Origin: Actinoplanes auranticolor
GTDB taxonomy: Bacteria; Actinomycetota; Actinomycetes; Mycobacteriales; Micromonosporaceae
Length of the DNA stretch: 64,000 nucleotides
Direction of reading: 5' to 3'
Assembly (NCBI RefSeq): GCF_018332655.1
Contig: NZ_BOQL01000022.1
Coordinates: 82,244-146,243, forward strand
Part shown: positions 1 through 9,010 of the stretch, piece after piece
Position numbering within the stretch: position 1 is the stretch's first letter
Layout: each line of letters starts with the position of its first letter
Made by a program: the position numbers and the translations under genes
Notes under the pieces: generated by a model
The model's database searches: none
What the model was told of the DNA's origin: nothing
What the model saw: the letters and a program-made list of their open reading frames with translations, nothing else

Positions 1-1
1 C

Positions 2-64
2 CCGGAGACCCACGTCCGGGTCCTCGCCCAGGGCGAGACGCTCAGTTTCGAGCCGGCCACGTGA
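2..64 (+). CDS. C-terminal end of an unidentified protein (partial, left edge)
   Basis: An open frame enters from the left edge and ends at TGA 62-64; the visible 20 residues end in GETLSFEPAT. Too little remains to name a family. Its stop overlaps the GTG start of the DedA-like gene as GTGA, so the two are probably co-transcribed and translationally coupled. Confidence 0.5.
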   Translation, partial: PETHVRVLAQGETLSFEPAT

Positions 65-654
65 TCTCCGAGCTCGGAGCCATGGGCTGGCTGGCGCTGG
101 TGGTCGCCTTCGGCGCCATCGTGCCGATCGTGCCCACCGGCGCGGCGGTGAGCGGAGCCGCCGCGCTGGCCTTCCACGACCACCCGCTGCTGATCCTGCT
201 GACCATCGCGGCCGGCGCCAGCGGGGCGTACGCGGGCGACCTGGTGATGTACGCGATGTGCCGGGCCGGCGGCGAGCAACTGGCCCGCCGGCTGCGCTGG
301 CTGCGCGACGAGGAACACCTGGCGGCGGTGAAGGAACGGCTGCAGAAGAGTCAGATCCCGGTGCTGCTGGTCTCCCGGCTGCTGCCCGGCGGCCGGGTGC
401 CGGTGCTGCTGGCGGCGGCGTTCCTGGGCCTGAGCTGGCGCACCTTCGTGGTGGCGAACGTGCCGGCGTGCGCGCTGTGGTCGGCGGTCTACGCAGCCAT
501 CGGCGTGGTGGGCGGCTCGATCTTCCCGGAGCCGTGGGAGGGCGTGGTCGCGGCGATCCTGCTGGTCCTGATCATCAGCCAGATCGTGAGCCTGATCAGC
601 AAACGCCGCGCCGCCCGCCAGGCCGCCACCGAGGCGGAAGCCGAGACCGCTTAG
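61..654 (+). CDS. DedA/SNARE-associated (VTT domain) membrane protein
   Basis: A 197-residue polytopic membrane protein. Hydrophobic segments lie near residues 10-30, 40-65, 100-120 and 135-180, with a central VSRLLPGGRVP stretch matching the conserved Arg/Gly motif of DedA proteins (scramblase-like or flippase-like, including the UptA undecaprenyl-phosphate group). The tail is cytoplasmic and Arg/Ala/Glu-rich. The GTG start at 61 overlaps the upstream stop by four bases. The family call is sound; the substrate cannot be told. It converges on the next gene with a 4-base overlap of 3' ends. Confidence 0.8.
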   Translation: MISELGAMGWLALVVAFGAIVPIVPTGAAVSGAAALAFHDHPLLILLTIAAGASGAYAGDLVMYAMCRAGGEQLARRLRWLRDEEHLAAVKERLQKSQIPVLLVSRLLPGGRVPVLLAAAFLGLSWRTFVVANVPACALWSAVYAAIGVVGGSIFPEPWEGVVAAILLVLIISQIVSLISKRRAARQAATEAEAETA

Positions 655-1646
655 TACTTCAGGTGCTGGCGGGTCAGCTTGGCGACCTTCTCCACCAGGG
701 TGATGCCGCCGTCCATGGACTGATTGTTGTGCGAGAGCACCGCCACCGACACGTCCACGTCGTCGTCCGAGGTCACCCGGCCGACCGTGTTCACCGCCCA
801 CAGGCCGCCGTCCGCCGACCGGGTGTCCCAGCCGTTCTTCACCGTGGTCGTCTCACCGGGCTCGGCCACCGCCGGCACCCCCCAGTCCTGGGTGTCGTCG
901 ACCGTGTTCATCAGGTTGAACGCTTCCTTGCGCGAGCCGGCGTCCAGCGGTCCCTTGGTGTCGACCAGCTCCGAGAGCAGCTTCACCTGGTCGTCGACCG
1001 TGGTCCTGGTCAGGCCCCAGGCGCTGTTGACCGCGGTCTGCTTCAGGCCGAGCCGCTTGTTGCACTTGCTGACCGCCGGGACCTTGCCGAGCCTGGTGAA
1101 CAGCGACGTGGTCGCGTTGTTGTCGCTGAGCCGGATCATCGGCTTGGCCAGGGCCAGCTCACCGGCCGACAGCTTGCGGCCGGCGTCCTGGGCCTGCAGC
1201 AGAGCGCACGCGAGCACCTGCACCTTCACGATGCTGGCGGTGTCGTACTTTTCGGATCCCCGGTACGAATAGCGCTGGCCCGTCTTCTTGTCGAGCACGG
1301 CGACGGAGAACTCCGGGGAGGTGGCGTCGAGCTTCTTCAGGGCCGCGTCGAGCGCCTTGACGCGCTTGGCGCGCTGCCGGGCGGCGAGCTCCTCCGGGCT
1401 GGGGCCGGTCGGGGTCGGCGAGGCCTTCGGTGACGGGTCGTCACCGAAGGTGAGCGAGCGGGGCAGCACACCGCCGCCGGCGCCGCCGCTGTCGTCGCGC
1501 ATACCGAAACCGATCAGGGACGCGCCGCCCACGATCACCAGTGCCGCCATCGCGAAGATCCAGAGCTGGGTTCGTCGCACCCATGCATAGTGCCGTGCCC
1601 GGCGCGGGATGCCAAAAGCTACTACCGGTTGCTTGATCTCCCTCAC
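651..1646 (-). CDS. Membrane-anchored serine beta-lactamase-like hydrolase
   Basis: 331 residues. A short basic cytoplasmic N-terminus and one membrane segment (about residues 27-48) are followed by a Pro/Ser-rich linker and an extracytoplasmic domain of the beta-lactamase2 (class A fold) family. Visible active-site motifs are S138-x-x-K141 (SIVK), SDN at 174-176 and KNG at 270-272 in place of KTG. There is no Glu166-type ExELN motif, so a housekeeping or cell-wall-related serine hydrolase is more likely than an antibiotic-hydrolysing enzyme. Transcribed alone, convergent with the DedA-like gene. Confidence 0.75.
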   Translation of the reverse strand: MREIKQPVVAFGIPRRARHYAWVRRTQLWIFAMAALVIVGGASLIGFGMRDDSGGAGGGVLPRSLTFGDDPSPKASPTPTGPSPEELAARQRAKRVKALDAALKKLDATSPEFSVAVLDKKTGQRYSYRGSEKYDTASIVKVQVLACALLQAQDAGRKLSAGELALAKPMIRLSDNNATTSLFTRLGKVPAVSKCNKRLGLKQTAVNSAWGLTRTTVDDQVKLLSELVDTKGPLDAGSRKEAFNLMNTVDDTQDWGVPAVAEPGETTTVKNGWDTRSADGGLWAVNTVGRVTSDDDVDVSVAVLSHNNQSMDGGITLVEKVAKLTRQHLKY

Positions 1647-1681
1647 GGTTTGTCACTGGTCCCGGCGGGCACAATGGGCTC

Positions 1682-2440
1682 ATGGCCCTGCTCCCGTCAC
1701 CTGTCGCCCTCGTCCAGCTCACCCGGTACGCGGTCGGTCAGGTGGTGGAGACGGCGGCCTCGGCGGCCACCATCCCCTTCCGCCTGCTCGGCCTGCTCGG
1801 GCAGACCGAACTGCTGGTCAGCCGGATGACCCTGCTGGCCGAACGGGCCGAGGGCCTGATCGGCCGGGTCGACGGCGTGGTGGGCGACATCGAGCAGACC
1901 CTGCGCGACACCAAGGTCATCATGGCCGCGGCGGCGCTGGCCGTCGACGAGGCCACCGCCGTGGCGGCCCGGGCGGCGCTGGTCGTGGACGGCGCCTCGG
2001 CGACCGTGGACGGCGCGGCCGCGGCCGTGACCGGCGCTTCCGCCCTCGTGAGCGACGCCGGGCGGATCACCGACGCGGCGTCCGGGGTGGTCCAGCAGGC
2101 GTCCGCGACCTCGGTCGAGGCCCGCACACTGCTCGACGGGTACGCACCCGCGCTGCGCCGGGCAGCCCCGCTGGCGGTGCGTTTCATCGAGGAGCTGACG
2201 CCGGAGGAGGTCACCGCGGCGATCCGGATGATCGACGAGCTGCCCCAGCTGCGCAAGCACCTCACCGAGGACGTGATGCCGCTGCTCGGCAAGCTCGACC
2301 AGGTGGGTCCCGACCTGCACTCGCTGCTCGAGGTCACCAACGACCTGCACCTGGCGATCATCGGGCTGCCGGGCCTCAAGATGCTGCGCCGCCGCGGCGA
2401 GGAGCGCGTGGCCGAGGACGACGCCACCAACGGCCGCTAG
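1682..2440 (+). CDS. Conserved actinobacterial helical hypothetical protein
   Basis: 252 residues, very rich in Ala and Val. After a short hydrophobic N-terminus the centre (about residues 40-150) is a long run of heptad-like repeats such as AAALAVDEATAVAARAALVV that predicts coiled coil or amphipathic helix. A more ordered C-terminus contains a run of Glu/Leu helices (about 165-240). Similar actinobacterial proteins have been mislabelled as RuBisCO large subunit; nothing here resembles RuBisCO. Function unknown; possible roles are membrane- or envelope-associated. It is divergent from the membrane-anchored hydrolase, with 35 bases between the starts. Confidence 0.6.
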   Translation: MALLPSPVALVQLTRYAVGQVVETAASAATIPFRLLGLLGQTELLVSRMTLLAERAEGLIGRVDGVVGDIEQTLRDTKVIMAAAALAVDEATAVAARAALVVDGASATVDGAAAAVTGASALVSDAGRITDAASGVVQQASATSVEARTLLDGYAPALRRAAPLAVRFIEELTPEEVTAAIRMIDELPQLRKHLTEDVMPLLGKLDQVGPDLHSLLEVTNDLHLAIIGLPGLKMLRRRGEERVAEDDATNGR

Positions 2441-2527
2441 GGCCCGTTCGATCGCTGCGGTGGGCTGCGCGCTCGCACAAATGTCGGCAAATCCTCGCTG
2501 ACCAGGACCTATTCACGTTTGTAAACA

Positions 2528-2556
2528 TTGACGAAACACAGGGTGACGGTTAATCT
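2528..2556 (+). promoter_or_regulatory. Predicted sigma-70-type promoter of the GH81 gene
   Basis: A -35 hexamer TTGACG (2528-2533) and a -10 hexamer TAATCT (2551-2556) are separated by exactly 17 bases, unusually close to consensus for so GC-rich a genome. The predicted transcription start, about 2562-2564, falls just before the palindrome at 2567. Inferred from sequence only. Confidence 0.65.
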
Positions 2557-2566
2557 CGCGACACCC

Positions 2567-2580
2567 TGAGAGCGCTCTCA
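2567..2580. promoter_or_regulatory. LacI-family (CebR-like) operator upstream of the GH81 glucanase
   Basis: The perfect 14-bp palindrome TGAGAGCGCTCTCA has the central AGCGCT core typical of LacI-family sugar repressors, for example the actinobacterial CebR box TGGGAGCGCTCCCA. It lies immediately downstream of the predicted transcription start and 62 bases before the GH81 ATG, where a bound repressor would block transcription. Derepression by a glucan oligosaccharide is the natural reading. The repressor gene is not in this window. Confidence 0.7.
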
Positions 2581-2642
2581 CGCTCGTCCGCGGTCCCCTG
2601 CCGCGGCTCCGGCGACCCCCGTCCCCATCGGAGGCACTGGCT

Positions 2643-5600
2643 ATGAAATCCCCGCTCCCCCCTTCCCCCGTACCCCGTCGGCGGCGCCGGTCCGGCCGGC
2701 TCGCCGGCCTGGCCACCGCCGTCGTGGTCGCCCTCGGCTCCGGCGCCCTCGCGGTCGTCGTCACCAGCTCCGCCGAAGCCGGGACCATCGGCGCCGGGAG
2801 CTACACCGAGACCCTCCCGGCCGGCGCCAAGCTGCCGACCGGCTGCGGCGACATCGCCACCAACCCGCGCCAGTTCCTCACCGCGAACGCGCCGGCCGGC
2901 GCGGTGCCCACCAACGACTGGTGGTCCTCGCTGGTGTTCAAGAAGGGCGACGAGTGCAACTTCTCCCAGCCCCTGTACGCCCACCCGGCCGCGTACAAGC
3001 CGGTGGCGAGCGGGCTCGGGCTCTCGTACCAGACGCAGGCCGCGATCAGCGGCAGCCCGACCGGCCTGGGTGAGTACCACTTCCCGTACGCCCAGCACGT
3101 GGTGGTCGGAGTGGCCGGGCTGAACGCGCCGCGGGCCCTGGTGGACGGCTGGAGCGACTGGACGGTCACGCCGTCCTGGAGCGACGGCGCCCGGACCCTG
3201 AAGGCGACCATCGGCCACGGCCTGCCGATGTCCTACTACCAGGTGACCGGCGGCGACGCGCTGATCTCCGTCGTCGGGCCGCCGACGGTGTGGCAGAACA
3301 GCGGCAACCGGGTCGGCTGGTCGATCGGCGGGCACGACTACGTCGCGTACGGCCCGGCCGGCTCCACCTGGGCGCTGAGCGGGAACACCCTGCGGTCCAG
3401 CCTGGCCGGTCGCGGCTACTTCTCGGTCGCGGTGCTGCCCACCACCTCGGGCACCAGCACGGCTGACAAGACGGCGCTGGCCGACCGCTACGGCGCGGTC
3501 GCGCACAACCACGTCACCGGCACCCGGGTCTCGTACACCTACAACCAGGCCGGCGGGACGGTGAACACCACGTACGGCTTCACCACCACCGCCCGCGAGG
3601 GCAGCGGCTCGGGCACGGTCATCTCGCTCTACCCGCACCAGTGGCGCTACCTGTCCGGCGGCTCCCCGCTCGCCCAGACCTACGTCTCGCCGCGCGGTGC
3701 CATGAAGACCCTCATCGGTACGTCGTTCCAGACGTCCATGAAGTACACCGGTGTGCTGCCCGAGGTGCCCGCCGTCGGCGACTCCTCCGGCGCGGACCTG
3801 TCGCAGATCACCACGTACCTCAACAACGAGCTCAACAACCCGGCCGACTTCCGCGGGGACGACACCTACTGGACCGGCAAGGGCCTGGGCCGGGCCGCCC
3901 GGATCGCGGAGATCGCCGACCAGCTCAACCTCACCGCGGTCCGCGACTCGGCGCTCAACGTCATCCGGACCCGGATCACCGACTGGTTCACCGCGTCGCC
4001 CGGCAAGGCCGCGCGGGTCTTCTACTACGACAACAAGTGGGGCACGCTGATCGGCTACCCCGCCTCGTACGCCTCCGACGAGGACCTCAACGACCACCAC
4101 TTCCACTACGGCTACTTCATCGCCGCGGCCGCCACCCTGGCCAAGTTCGACCCGCAGTGGGCCTCGGCCGGCCGCTACGGCGGCATGGTCGACCTGCTCA
4201 TCCGCGACGCCAACAACTATGACCGCAACGACACCCGCTTCCCGTACCTGCGCGACTTCGACATCTACGCGGGCCACGACTGGGCCTCCGGGCACGGCGC
4301 GTTCGGCGCGGGCAACAACCAGGAGTCCTCCTCGGAGGGTCAGAACTTCGCGAACGCGCTGATCCAGTGGGGTCAGGCCACCGGCAACACCACGGTGCGC
4401 GACGCCGGCATCTGGATCCACACCACCCAGGCCGCGGCGATCAACGAGTACTGGTTCGACGTGCGCAACGAGAACTTCCCGGCGAACTGGGGCCACAACT
4501 ACTCGGCCATCGTCTGGGGCTCCGGCGGCGCGTACGCGACCTGGTTCTCCGGTGAGCACGCCCTGATCGTGGGCATCAACATGCTGCCGATGACCGGTGG
4601 CCAGCTCTACCTGGGCGACTACCCCGAGTCGGTGAAGAGCACGTACGCCGAGCTCGTGCGCAACAACGGCGGTGAGCCGACACTGTGGCGCGACATGTTG
4701 TGGCAGTACCTCGCGCTCGGTGATCCGGACGCGGCTCTGGCCAAGTTCCGGGCCAACAGCTCGTACACCTCCGAGGAGGGCGAGAGCAAGGCGCACACGT
4801 TCCACTGGCTGCGCAACCTCGCGGCGCTCGGCCAGGTCGACACCGGCGTGACGGCCAACCACCCGCTGGCCAAGGTGTTCAGCAAGAACGGCGCCAAGAC
4901 GTACGTCGCGTCGAACATCACCAACACCGCGCTGACGGTGACCTTCTCGGACGGCCGCTCGCTCAGCGTCCCGGCCGGCAAGACCGTGGCCAGCGGCGCG
5001 AACAACTGGAGCGGCGGCAACGCCAACGGCGGCGGAACGGTGACGACGCCGCCGACCACCCCGCCGACCACGACCCCGCCCGCCTGCACCACCGGGCCGC
5101 TGCTCTCGCAGGGTAAGACGGCTACCTCGTCCTCGATCGAGGCCGGCTACCCCGCGAATCTCGCGGTGGACGGCGACACGGGCACCCGCTGGTCCAGCGC
5201 GTTCGCGGACCCCCAGTGGCTGCAGGTCGACCTCGGCACGGCGCAGCCGCTCGGCCGCGTCGAGCTGAGCTGGGAGGCCGCGTACGGCAGGGCGTACCGG
5301 ATCCAGACCTCGACGAACGGCACGAGCTGGACCAACGCCGCGACGGTGACCGCCGGGACCGGCGGCAACGTCACCCACGCGATCTCCGGCACCGCCCGCT
5401 ACGTGCGCATGTCCGGCACCGAGCGGGGCACGCCGTACGGCTACTCGCTGTTCGAGTTCAAGGTGTTCGGCACCTGCGGGACCGTCACGACCCCGCCCGG
5501 CACGAACCCGCCGCCCACCACGACGCCGCCGACCACGAACCCGCCCACCACTGCGCCGGCCGGTACCGCGTGGGCGGCCGGCACCGCCTACCCGGTGGGC

Positions 5601-5705
5601 GCGATCGTCACCTACAACGGCGCACGTTACCGGTGCCTGCAGGCGCACACGTCGCTGGTGGGCTGGGAGCCGACGAACGTGCCGGCGCTCTGGGCGACCG
5701 CCTGA
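2643..5705 (+). CDS. Secreted GH81 endo-beta-1,3-glucanase with F5/8-type and CBM5/12 carbohydrate-binding modules
   Basis: 1020 residues. A signal peptide (1 to about 46, Arg-rich n-region, AEA cleavage site) precedes the GH81 catalytic region (about 48-775) with PTNDWWSSLVF near its start, DLNDHHFHYGY near 480-490 and NNQESSSEGQN near 559; the Asp and Glu residues there are the catalytic candidates of the family. A PT-rich linker leads to an F5/8-type C (discoidin/CBM32-like) module (about 816-946), a second PT linker, and a C-terminal CBM5/12 module (about 977-1020) with the WxxGxxY/YxCxxAH aromatic pattern. Expected to cleave beta-1,3-glucan, with the last module aiding chitin or cell-wall binding. 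GGAGG lies 8-12 bases before the ATG. Confidence 0.92.
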   Translation: MKSPLPPSPVPRRRRRSGRLAGLATAVVVALGSGALAVVVTSSAEAGTIGAGSYTETLPAGAKLPTGCGDIATNPRQFLTANAPAGAVPTNDWWSSLVFKKGDECNFSQPLYAHPAAYKPVASGLGLSYQTQAAISGSPTGLGEYHFPYAQHVVVGVAGLNAPRALVDGWSDWTVTPSWSDGARTLKATIGHGLPMSYYQVTGGDALISVVGPPTVWQNSGNRVGWSIGGHDYVAYGPAGSTWALSGNTLRSSLAGRGYFSVAVLPTTSGTSTADKTALADRYGAVAHNHVTGTRVSYTYNQAGGTVNTTYGFTTTAREGSGSGTVISLYPHQWRYLSGGSPLAQTYVSPRGAMKTLIGTSFQTSMKYTGVLPEVPAVGDSSGADLSQITTYLNNELNNPADFRGDDTYWTGKGLGRAARIAEIADQLNLTAVRDSALNVIRTRITDWFTASPGKAARVFYYDNKWGTLIGYPASYASDEDLNDHHFHYGYFIAAAATLAKFDPQWASAGRYGGMVDLLIRDANNYDRNDTRFPYLRDFDIYAGHDWASGHGAFGAGNNQESSSEGQNFANALIQWGQATGNTTVRDAGIWIHTTQAAAINEYWFDVRNENFPANWGHNYSAIVWGSGGAYATWFSGEHALIVGINMLPMTGGQLYLGDYPESVKSTYAELVRNNGGEPTLWRDMLWQYLALGDPDAALAKFRANSSYTSEEGESKAHTFHWLRNLAALGQVDTGVTANHPLAKVFSKNGAKTYVASNITNTALTVTFSDGRSLSVPAGKTVASGANNWSGGNANGGGTVTTPPTTPPTTTPPACTTGPLLSQGKTATSSSIEAGYPANLAVDGDTGTRWSSAFADPQWLQVDLGTAQPLGRVELSWEAAYGRAYRIQTSTNGTSWTNAATVTAGTGGNVTHAISGTARYVRMSGTERGTPYGYSLFEFKVFGTCGTVTTPPGTNPPPTTTPPTTNPPTTAPAGTAWAAGTAYPVGAIVTYNGARYRCLQAHTSLVGWEPTNVPALWATA

Positions 5706-5715
5706 CCGCGTGATC

Positions 5716-5760
5716 CACCCTGCCGTTTCACGTCCCTTTCACGGACAAAACGGCAGGGTG
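5716..5760. terminator. Stem-loop between GH81 and beta-lactamase genes
   Basis: A perfect 13-bp inverted repeat, CACCCTGCCGTTT (5716-5728) and its complement (5748-5760), encloses a loop with an inner GTCC/GGAC pair. No long T run follows on the + strand. It lies 11 bases after the GH81 stop and ends just before the beta-lactamase start, so it probably terminates GH81 transcripts and separates the two genes. Confidence 0.65.
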
Positions 5761-5766
5761 GGTCGC

Positions 5767-6648
5767 ATGAGTGATCACCTGACTCGACGGACCCTGCTCA
5801 CCGGCGGCGCCGCGACCGCGGCCCTGCTGCTCCTGCCCGGCACCCCGGCGCAGGCCGCCACCGGCCTGCGCCGGCTGGAACGGGACTACGACGGCCGGAT
5901 CGGTGCCGTCGCGATCGACACGGGCACCGGCCGGACCGTCGGGCACCGTGCGAACGAGCGTTTCCCGCTGCTGTCCACCTTCAAGGTGCTCGCCGCGGCG
6001 GCGGTGCTGGAACGGGCCCGCGGCCGCGAGCCGGGCCTGCTGGAGCGGGTCATCCGCTGGACCGAGGCGGACCTGGTCGAATACTCCCCCATCACCGAGC
6101 CGCGCACCGCGGAGGGCATGACCGTGGCGGAGCTGTGCCACGCGGCGATCGCGTACAGCGACAACACGGCCGGCAACCTGCTGCTCGCCCGGATCGGCGG
6201 CCCGGCCGGCCTGACCCGGTACGCCCGCGGCCTCGGCGACCCGGTGACCCGGCTGGACCGGTGGGAGACCGAGCTGAACGACTGGTCGCCGGCCTCGCCG
6301 CGGGACACCACCACGTCGGCCGCCATGGCCCGCAACCTGCGTAACCTGACCGCCGGGCACGAACTGCACCCGTGTGACCGCGACCGGCTGACCGGCTGGC
6401 TGCGCGCGAACACCACCGGCGCGGCCCGGATCCGCGCGGGTCTGCCGTCGTCCTGGACGGTCGGCGACAAGACCGGCTCCGCCGACGCGTACGGCGCGGC
6501 GAACGACATCGCGATCGTCCATCCGCCGACGGGCGCCCCGCTGATCCTGGCGATCTACACCAACCGCACCGCGCCGGACGGCACCCGCGACGACGCGGTC
6601 ATCGCCTCGGCGGCGACGCTGCTGGCGTCCGCGCTCGGCCGGCTGTGA
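5767..6648 (+). CDS. Class A beta-lactamase, exported
   Basis: 293 residues from the ATG at 5767; upstream in-frame codons lie inside the terminator stem and were excluded. The N-terminus MSDHLTRRTLLTGG followed by a hydrophobic stretch and AQA resembles a Tat signal. All class A motifs are present at near-Ambler spacing: S70-T-F-K73, SDN beginning at 131, E167-T-E-L-N171 (the deacylation Glu motif ExELN) and KTG at 235-237. Unlike the hydrolase at 651-1646, this should be a true penicillin or cephalosporin hydrolase. Its 3' end overlaps the convergent kinase-like gene by 50 bases. Confidence 0.88.
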   Translation: MSDHLTRRTLLTGGAATAALLLLPGTPAQAATGLRRLERDYDGRIGAVAIDTGTGRTVGHRANERFPLLSTFKVLAAAAVLERARGREPGLLERVIRWTEADLVEYSPITEPRTAEGMTVAELCHAAIAYSDNTAGNLLLARIGGPAGLTRYARGLGDPVTRLDRWETELNDWSPASPRDTTTSAAMARNLRNLTAGHELHPCDRDRLTGWLRANTTGAARIRAGLPSSWTVGDKTGSADAYGAANDIAIVHPPTGAPLILAIYTNRTAPDGTRDDAVIASAATLLASALGRL

Positions 6649-7645
6649 GCAGCTCCGCCGCCGGATAGCGGGCGGTCGCCGGCCCGTCGAGCAGCCGGCC
6701 GTAGAAGTCGTTGAGCAGCGTGACGGTGGGCCCGTACCGCCGGAGGACCGCGCCGGCCCAGGCCGGCAGGCCGGGTCCGCCGGCGCTGATCAGCGCCGGC
6801 CGGCCGGCTCCGGGCGCGAGCCGGTGGCAGAGCCAGTTGACCAGGTACCTCCGGGTGTCCCAGCGGTCCCAGTCGCGGTGCAGGTCGAGGAAGGCCGCCT
6901 CGGCGTCCGACAGGGCGAACGCGCCGTCCAGGGTGAGCCCGAAGTCCGAGAGGTAGAGCCGGCGGCCGTCGGTGAGCAGGTTGCCCGGGTGGGCGTCGAA
7001 GTGCACCATCCCGTGCGCCCGCAGCACGTCGGTGACAGCGCTCAGCTCGCGCTCGGCGAACGCGGTGGCCCGTGCACCGTCGCCGGCGTCGAACCGCTCG
7101 GTCAGCCACTCGTGCAGGTTCTGCGGCAGATACTCCAGGAACAGCACCACCCCGGCGGTGGCGGCCTCGATCGCGGCGATGCGGCCGGCCACGGCCGGGT
7201 CGCCGTCCCAGTCGCCGAAGTCCGGCAGCGTGGCGGGCGGGGACGGCAGGACGCGCCAGTGGTGCAACAGCGGGAACCGGGCCGACACCCCGCCACGCAC
7301 CCACTGCGTGGTGGTGTGGTGAGTGGCCAGTTCCCGCCAGGCGCCGAAGCCGGTGGAGCCGACTCCGTACTGGTAGCAGGTGGGCAGGCCGAAGAGGTTC
7401 GCGGTGGAGCCGACGTGCCCGGGACGGCGTTCCCGGTCGGTCAGCGGGATCCGCTTCACGAACACCGGCACCCCGGCCACGTCCAGCCGGGCGGTCCGGC
7501 CGCCGATCCCCACGCCCAGCGGCGTCGCGGTGTCGACCCGAGCGGCCAGGTCGCCGTCGTCCAGCGCGGTCAGGGCGGCGGCGACGGCCCGGTGCCGGTC
7601 GAGGCGGGACGCGAGTGAACCGGCGTTGCCCTGGTCTGCTTCCAC
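6599..7645 (-). CDS. Protein kinase-like (Kdo/aminoglycoside-kinase-like fold) protein
   Basis: 348 residues, GTG start at 7643-7645. Kinase-fold landmarks are VFVKR (likely ATP-binding Lys), a hinge-like LFLEYLPQ, the catalytic loop HFDAHPGNLL and the metal-binding LSDFGL. The HxDxHPxN loop is typical of small-molecule or atypical kinases (APH, LPS/RIO-like) rather than canonical Ser/Thr kinases. The substrate is unknown. The last 50 bases overlap the end of the beta-lactamase gene in antisense orientation. Confidence 0.65.
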   Translation of the reverse strand: MEADQGNAGSLASRLDRHRAVAAALTALDDGDLAARVDTATPLGVGIGGRTARLDVAGVPVFVKRIPLTDRERRPGHVGSTANLFGLPTCYQYGVGSTGFGAWRELATHHTTTQWVRGGVSARFPLLHHWRVLPSPPATLPDFGDWDGDPAVAGRIAAIEAATAGVVLFLEYLPQNLHEWLTERFDAGDGARATAFAERELSAVTDVLRAHGMVHFDAHPGNLLTDGRRLYLSDFGLTLDGAFALSDAEAAFLDLHRDWDRWDTRRYLVNWLCHRLAPGAGRPALISAGGPGLPAWAGAVLRRYGPTVTLLNDFYGRLLDGPATARYPAAELLTAGRARTPAASPPRR

Positions 7646-7685
7646 CCCGAGATCCTTGGCGAACGCGGGGAACGGGTCAACCGGG

Positions 7686-8849
7686 TCAGCTCGCGTACCC
7701 GGAGATGGTGTTGCCCTTCAGCGCGTAGATCCAGCCGCCGGTCACGATGACGTTGCCGCCGGCGATCGCGCCGATCTGGGTGCCGGCGGAGGCCCGGGCG
7801 CCGCTCGACGCGCGCAGGATGCCGAGCGGCCTGCGACCGTCCACGGTGGCGTAGAGCAGCCCGCCCGCACGGACCGGCTGGCCGGCCTGGCCGGGCAGGG
7901 ACACCGTCCACCGGCGCCGGCCGGTGAGGGCGTCCAGGGCTTCGACGCGGTTCCCCATGGACCGGTAGACGCGGCTGTCGTCGGCGGCGACGAGCGGGCT
8001 CGCCTTGCGCGCGGCGGTCCACAGCACGTCGCCGGTGGCGGCGTCCACGCAGACCATCTCGTTGCGGCTGCCCGAGGCGAAGAACCGGTCCCCGGCCGGG
8101 GCCGCCGCCTGCCCGGTCCAGGCGGTCTTCTTGGTCCACACCACCGCGCCGGTCGTCACGGACAGCGCCGACGTGCCGGCGGCTCCGACCCGGCTCACCA
8201 GCACCCGGCCGCCGGCCGACACCCCGGCGGAGGCGTGCTCGGTGACCTGCCAGCGCTGGGTGCCGTCGCTGACCGCGAGGCCGGTCACCGCCGCGGTGTC
8301 GGACATCGACTTCCCGGAGACCACGGCGATTCCCCGGTCGACGACCAGTGATTCCACCGGCGCCGGCAGCTGCCGGGTCCAGGCGAGCCGGCCGGAGCCG
8401 GTGTGCAGCGCGCGGACCGTGCCGTCCGGGTCGCTCTGTGACTGGCAGTCCTGGTTGGCCACGATGAGCAGGCCGCCGGAGACCGCCAGGTACGGAGTGC
8501 TCTCGTCCTCGGGCGAAGGCCAGGTGAAACGCCACGACAGCCGCCCGGTCCCGGCCTGGTACGCCGACACGCCGGTCTCCTGGGCGACGAAGACCCGGCC
8601 ACCGGCGACCACGGGCACGGCCGCCCGCGCACACCGTTCCCGGGCCTCGGGCAGCGCGACGGTCCACCGGCGCCGCACCGCGTTGATGCTGGTCGCGTTG
8701 ATCACCGACTCGCCGGGGTTGTAGTACGCGTCCTCGGCACCGTAGCCGGGCTGCGTCCACTCCGCCGCGACGGCAGCCTGGACGGGAACTGGCACAGCGA
8801 GCACACCGGCGGCCACCAGGGCGACGCCGAGAGCGGGTAGGACGGGCAA
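7686..8849 (-). CDS. Secreted PQQ-like beta-propeller protein
   Basis: 387 residues with a signal peptide (about 1-29, PVPVQAAVA). The remainder is a series of PQQ-like repeats of the type 'GRVFVAQETGVSAYQAGTG..LSW', repeated about seven times, which predict a BamB/quinoprotein-like beta-propeller. No catalytic residues of PQQ dehydrogenases are evident, so it is more likely a binding or structural propeller. It lies 40 bases downstream of the next gene's start on the same strand and may share a transcript with the kinase-like gene. Confidence 0.7.
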   Translation of the reverse strand: MPVLPALGVALVAAGVLAVPVPVQAAVAAEWTQPGYGAEDAYYNPGESVINATSINAVRRRWTVALPEARERCARAAVPVVAGGRVFVAQETGVSAYQAGTGRLSWRFTWPSPEDESTPYLAVSGGLLIVANQDCQSQSDPDGTVRALHTGSGRLAWTRQLPAPVESLVVDRGIAVVSGKSMSDTAAVTGLAVSDGTQRWQVTEHASAGVSAGGRVLVSRVGAAGTSALSVTTGAVVWTKKTAWTGQAAAPAGDRFFASGSRNEMVCVDAATGDVLWTAARKASPLVAADDSRVYRSMGNRVEALDALTGRRRWTVSLPGQAGQPVRAGGLLYATVDGRRPLGILRASSGARASAGTQIGAIAGGNVIVTGGWIYALKGNTISGYAS

Positions 8850-8981
8850 CGGTCCTCCAGAGATCGAGCGGCTCGGACCTCGTCAACGTAAACGGGTGGA
8901 CCGCCTCCGGGACGCGTCTTTGCGCATGATCACCCACTTTGAGTTTCATTTGTTTCATCGACGTTGACCCATGCTGCCCGG

Positions 8982-9010
8982 TTGACAACCAGGCCGAGGG
9001 CCGGTGTTCT
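8982..9010 (+). promoter_or_regulatory. Possible promoter of the GH30 gene
   Basis: TTGACA (8982-8987) is followed after 17 bases by TGTTCT (9005-9010), a weak -10 that is itself the left arm of the inverted repeat at 9005-9017. The good -35 and poor -10 suggest an activated or repressed promoter. Confidence 0.35.

Noticed and set aside
651..1646. Antibiotic-hydrolysing class A beta-lactamase
   Set aside because: It lacks the ExELN motif and has KNG for KTG; the true class A enzyme is at 5767-6648.
1682..2440. RuBisCO large-subunit label sometimes given to this kind of protein
   Set aside because: No RuBisCO motif is present; the protein is a helical Ala-rich repeat.
2550..5648. A 1032-codon open frame antisense to the GH81 gene
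   Set aside because: It is the mirror image of a high-GC gene on the other strand; Arg/Gly/Val-rich with no domain, ribosome site or start context.
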